From an uncultured Lachnospiraceae bacterium (GTDB lineage: Bacteria > Bacillota > Clostridia > Lachnospirales > Lachnospiraceae): a stretch of 64,000 bases of DNA. Where the stretch lies: contig CAMWBY010000017.1 of NCBI GenBank assembly GCA_947172645.1, forward strand, positions 1 to 64,000, given 5' to 3'. Positions within the stretch are counted from its first letter, which is position 1, and each line of letters opens with the position of its first letter. The position numbers were made by a program, and so were the translations under genes. Shown here piece by piece: positions 63,135 to 64,000 of the stretch. The notes beneath the pieces are model-generated. The model was not told the DNA's origin and searched no databases. It saw only the letters and a program-made list of their open reading frames with translations.

Positions 63135-64000
63135 ATGAAGAAAATTACAATAACGCATCAAGTAAACATGCTAAACTCACATCATATAACGCACTCTCTC
63201 TGCGCAGATTTGACAGAGCATTGCTATGAACTCCAATATGACGCGGCCACAGGCTCCCAGGTTACCACCGTTGCGCAAATGCCCGTGTCAGATACTCCCT
63301 GCATCTGTCTGCATATCACGGCGCCGGCGCTCGGCATTGCAGGCGTATGGAAACCCGACTCCGGCTTTCGCAAGAATCTCACCGGCGACTGGTCAATTCC
63401 CCAACACGTCAATTTGAGCCACTCCGCACCTGTCATCTGCTTTTTCGACTATACTGGCCAAAACCGTCTTACTGTCGCCTTCAGCGAAGTAAGCAGAGAT
63501 ATCTCGTATATTGCCGGAATACACGAAGAAACCGGGGATATTCATATAGACCTGATATTAACCGTACCGCGCCCTATGGAAAACTGCCGTTTTTCCTGTA
63601 GAGTCGACTGCCGCTGCCTGCCTTTCCATAAGGTTATCCATGAAGTATCCGAATGGTGGGACGCCCTGCTCCCCGACGCGCCCATGCCTGTGCCGGAATG
63701 CGCCCGGCTGCCCATGTATTCCACATGGTATTCCTATCACCAGGACATGACGGACGAATCTTTATATGAGGAATACATACAGGCGGCGCAAATGGGGATG
63801 CGCGCAGTCATCATAGACGATGGCTGGCAGACCACGGACAACAGCCGCGGCTATGGATTTTGCGGCGACTGGGAACCGGCTGCTCCTAAATTTCCGGATT
63901 TTCGCTCCCATGTAGAAAAAATCCATTCACTGGGCATGAAATGCCTTATCTGGTATAGTGTGCCTTTTGTGGGAGAGTACTCCGGCCTATGGGAACGTTT
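63135..64000 (+). CDS. GH36 alpha-galactosidase, 5' part (runs off the window)
   Basis: Not in the ORF track because the frame is open to the window edge: 288 codons visible. The ATG follows AAAAGGAGAATTTTAT. An N-terminal beta-sandwich (1-200) leads into the GH36-type barrel: MYSTWYSYHQDMTDE, then AVIIDDGWQTTDNSRGYG and CGDWEPAAPKFPDF. The nucleophile and acid/base lie beyond the edge. Divergent to the sugar-binding protein and probably under the same LacI regulator. Confidence 0.88.
   Translation, partial: MKKITITHQVNMLNSHHITHSLCADLTEHCYELQYDAATGSQVTTVAQMPVSDTPCICLHITAPALGIAGVWKPDSGFRKNLTGDWSIPQHVNLSHSAPVICFFDYTGQNRLTVAFSEVSRDISYIAGIHEETGDIHIDLILTVPRPMENCRFSCRVDCRCLPFHKVIHEVSEWWDALLPDAPMPVPECARLPMYSTWYSYHQDMTDESLYEEYIQAAQMGMRAVIIDDGWQTTDNSRGYGFCGDWEPAAPKFPDFRSHVEKIHSLGMKCLIWYSVPFVGEYSGLWER

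Overview
The window looks like chromosomal DNA of a spore-forming Clostridia, most likely a Lachnospiraceae gut commensal. This is inferred from the mix of families: SpoIIID and a SPOCS/LysM spore protein, YesM/YesN two-component proteins, LplB/YtcP-type sugar ABC permeases without a local ATPase, several MATE exporters, many AGGAGG ribosome binding sites and moderate GC. I found no rRNA, tRNA, CRISPR array, prophage or intact insertion sequence.

Layout. 0-8 kb: an AT-rich methyltransferase, a GMP synthase paralogue whose glutaminase domain has eroded, a DegV protein, and a minus-strand unit MATE - guaA - secreted MBL-fold lipoprotein. 8-20 kb: mostly minus-strand core genes (spoIIID, DUF2461, an ECF-like sigma factor with a long C-terminal extension, a chemoreceptor, a coiled-coil NlpC/P60 hydrolase, asnS, a lipoprotein form of trigger factor, DUF1934, murI, a small membrane protein, a GntR regulator, ispE). 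20.6-35.2 kb: a carbohydrate locus with GH42, GH29, a YesN-type regulator, a sugar ABC importer, a YesM-type kinase and a GH31 alpha-xylosidase. The three glycosidases fit the side chain of fucosylated xyloglucan.

35-50.6 kb: membrane transport and defence-like genes: an NSS symporter, DUF3795, two MATE exporters each beside a divergent regulator (LysR, AraC), homologues of ANT(6) and APH(3') aminoglycoside-modifying enzymes, a tightly overlapped ECF sigma - membrane protein - ABC ATPase - ABC permease operon, a Uma2-family protein, a hexapeptide acetyltransferase and a membrane-fused spermidine synthase-like protein. 50.7-57.4 kb: the SPOCS/LysM protein, a remnant of a toxin-like membrane peptide, pyrD-pyrK, a MarR/flavin-oxidase pair, pyrC and a PrcB-domain lipoprotein. 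57.7-64 kb: plsC, then a LacI-regulated sugar ABC importer facing a GH36 alpha-galactosidase cut by the window edge (missed by the ORF track).

The most interesting signals are non-coding. At both sporulation genes (spoIIID and the SPOCS gene) a perfect palindrome surrounds a sigma-E-like -10 and contains the Shine-Dalgarno in its downstream arm, so only read-through RNA, not RNA from the sporulation promoter, would hide the ribosome site. There are also two large folded intergenic elements (47.0 kb and 56.9 kb), a terminator-like hairpin directly in front of the chemoreceptor ribosome site, and a degraded type I toxin-like ORF ending inside a terminator.
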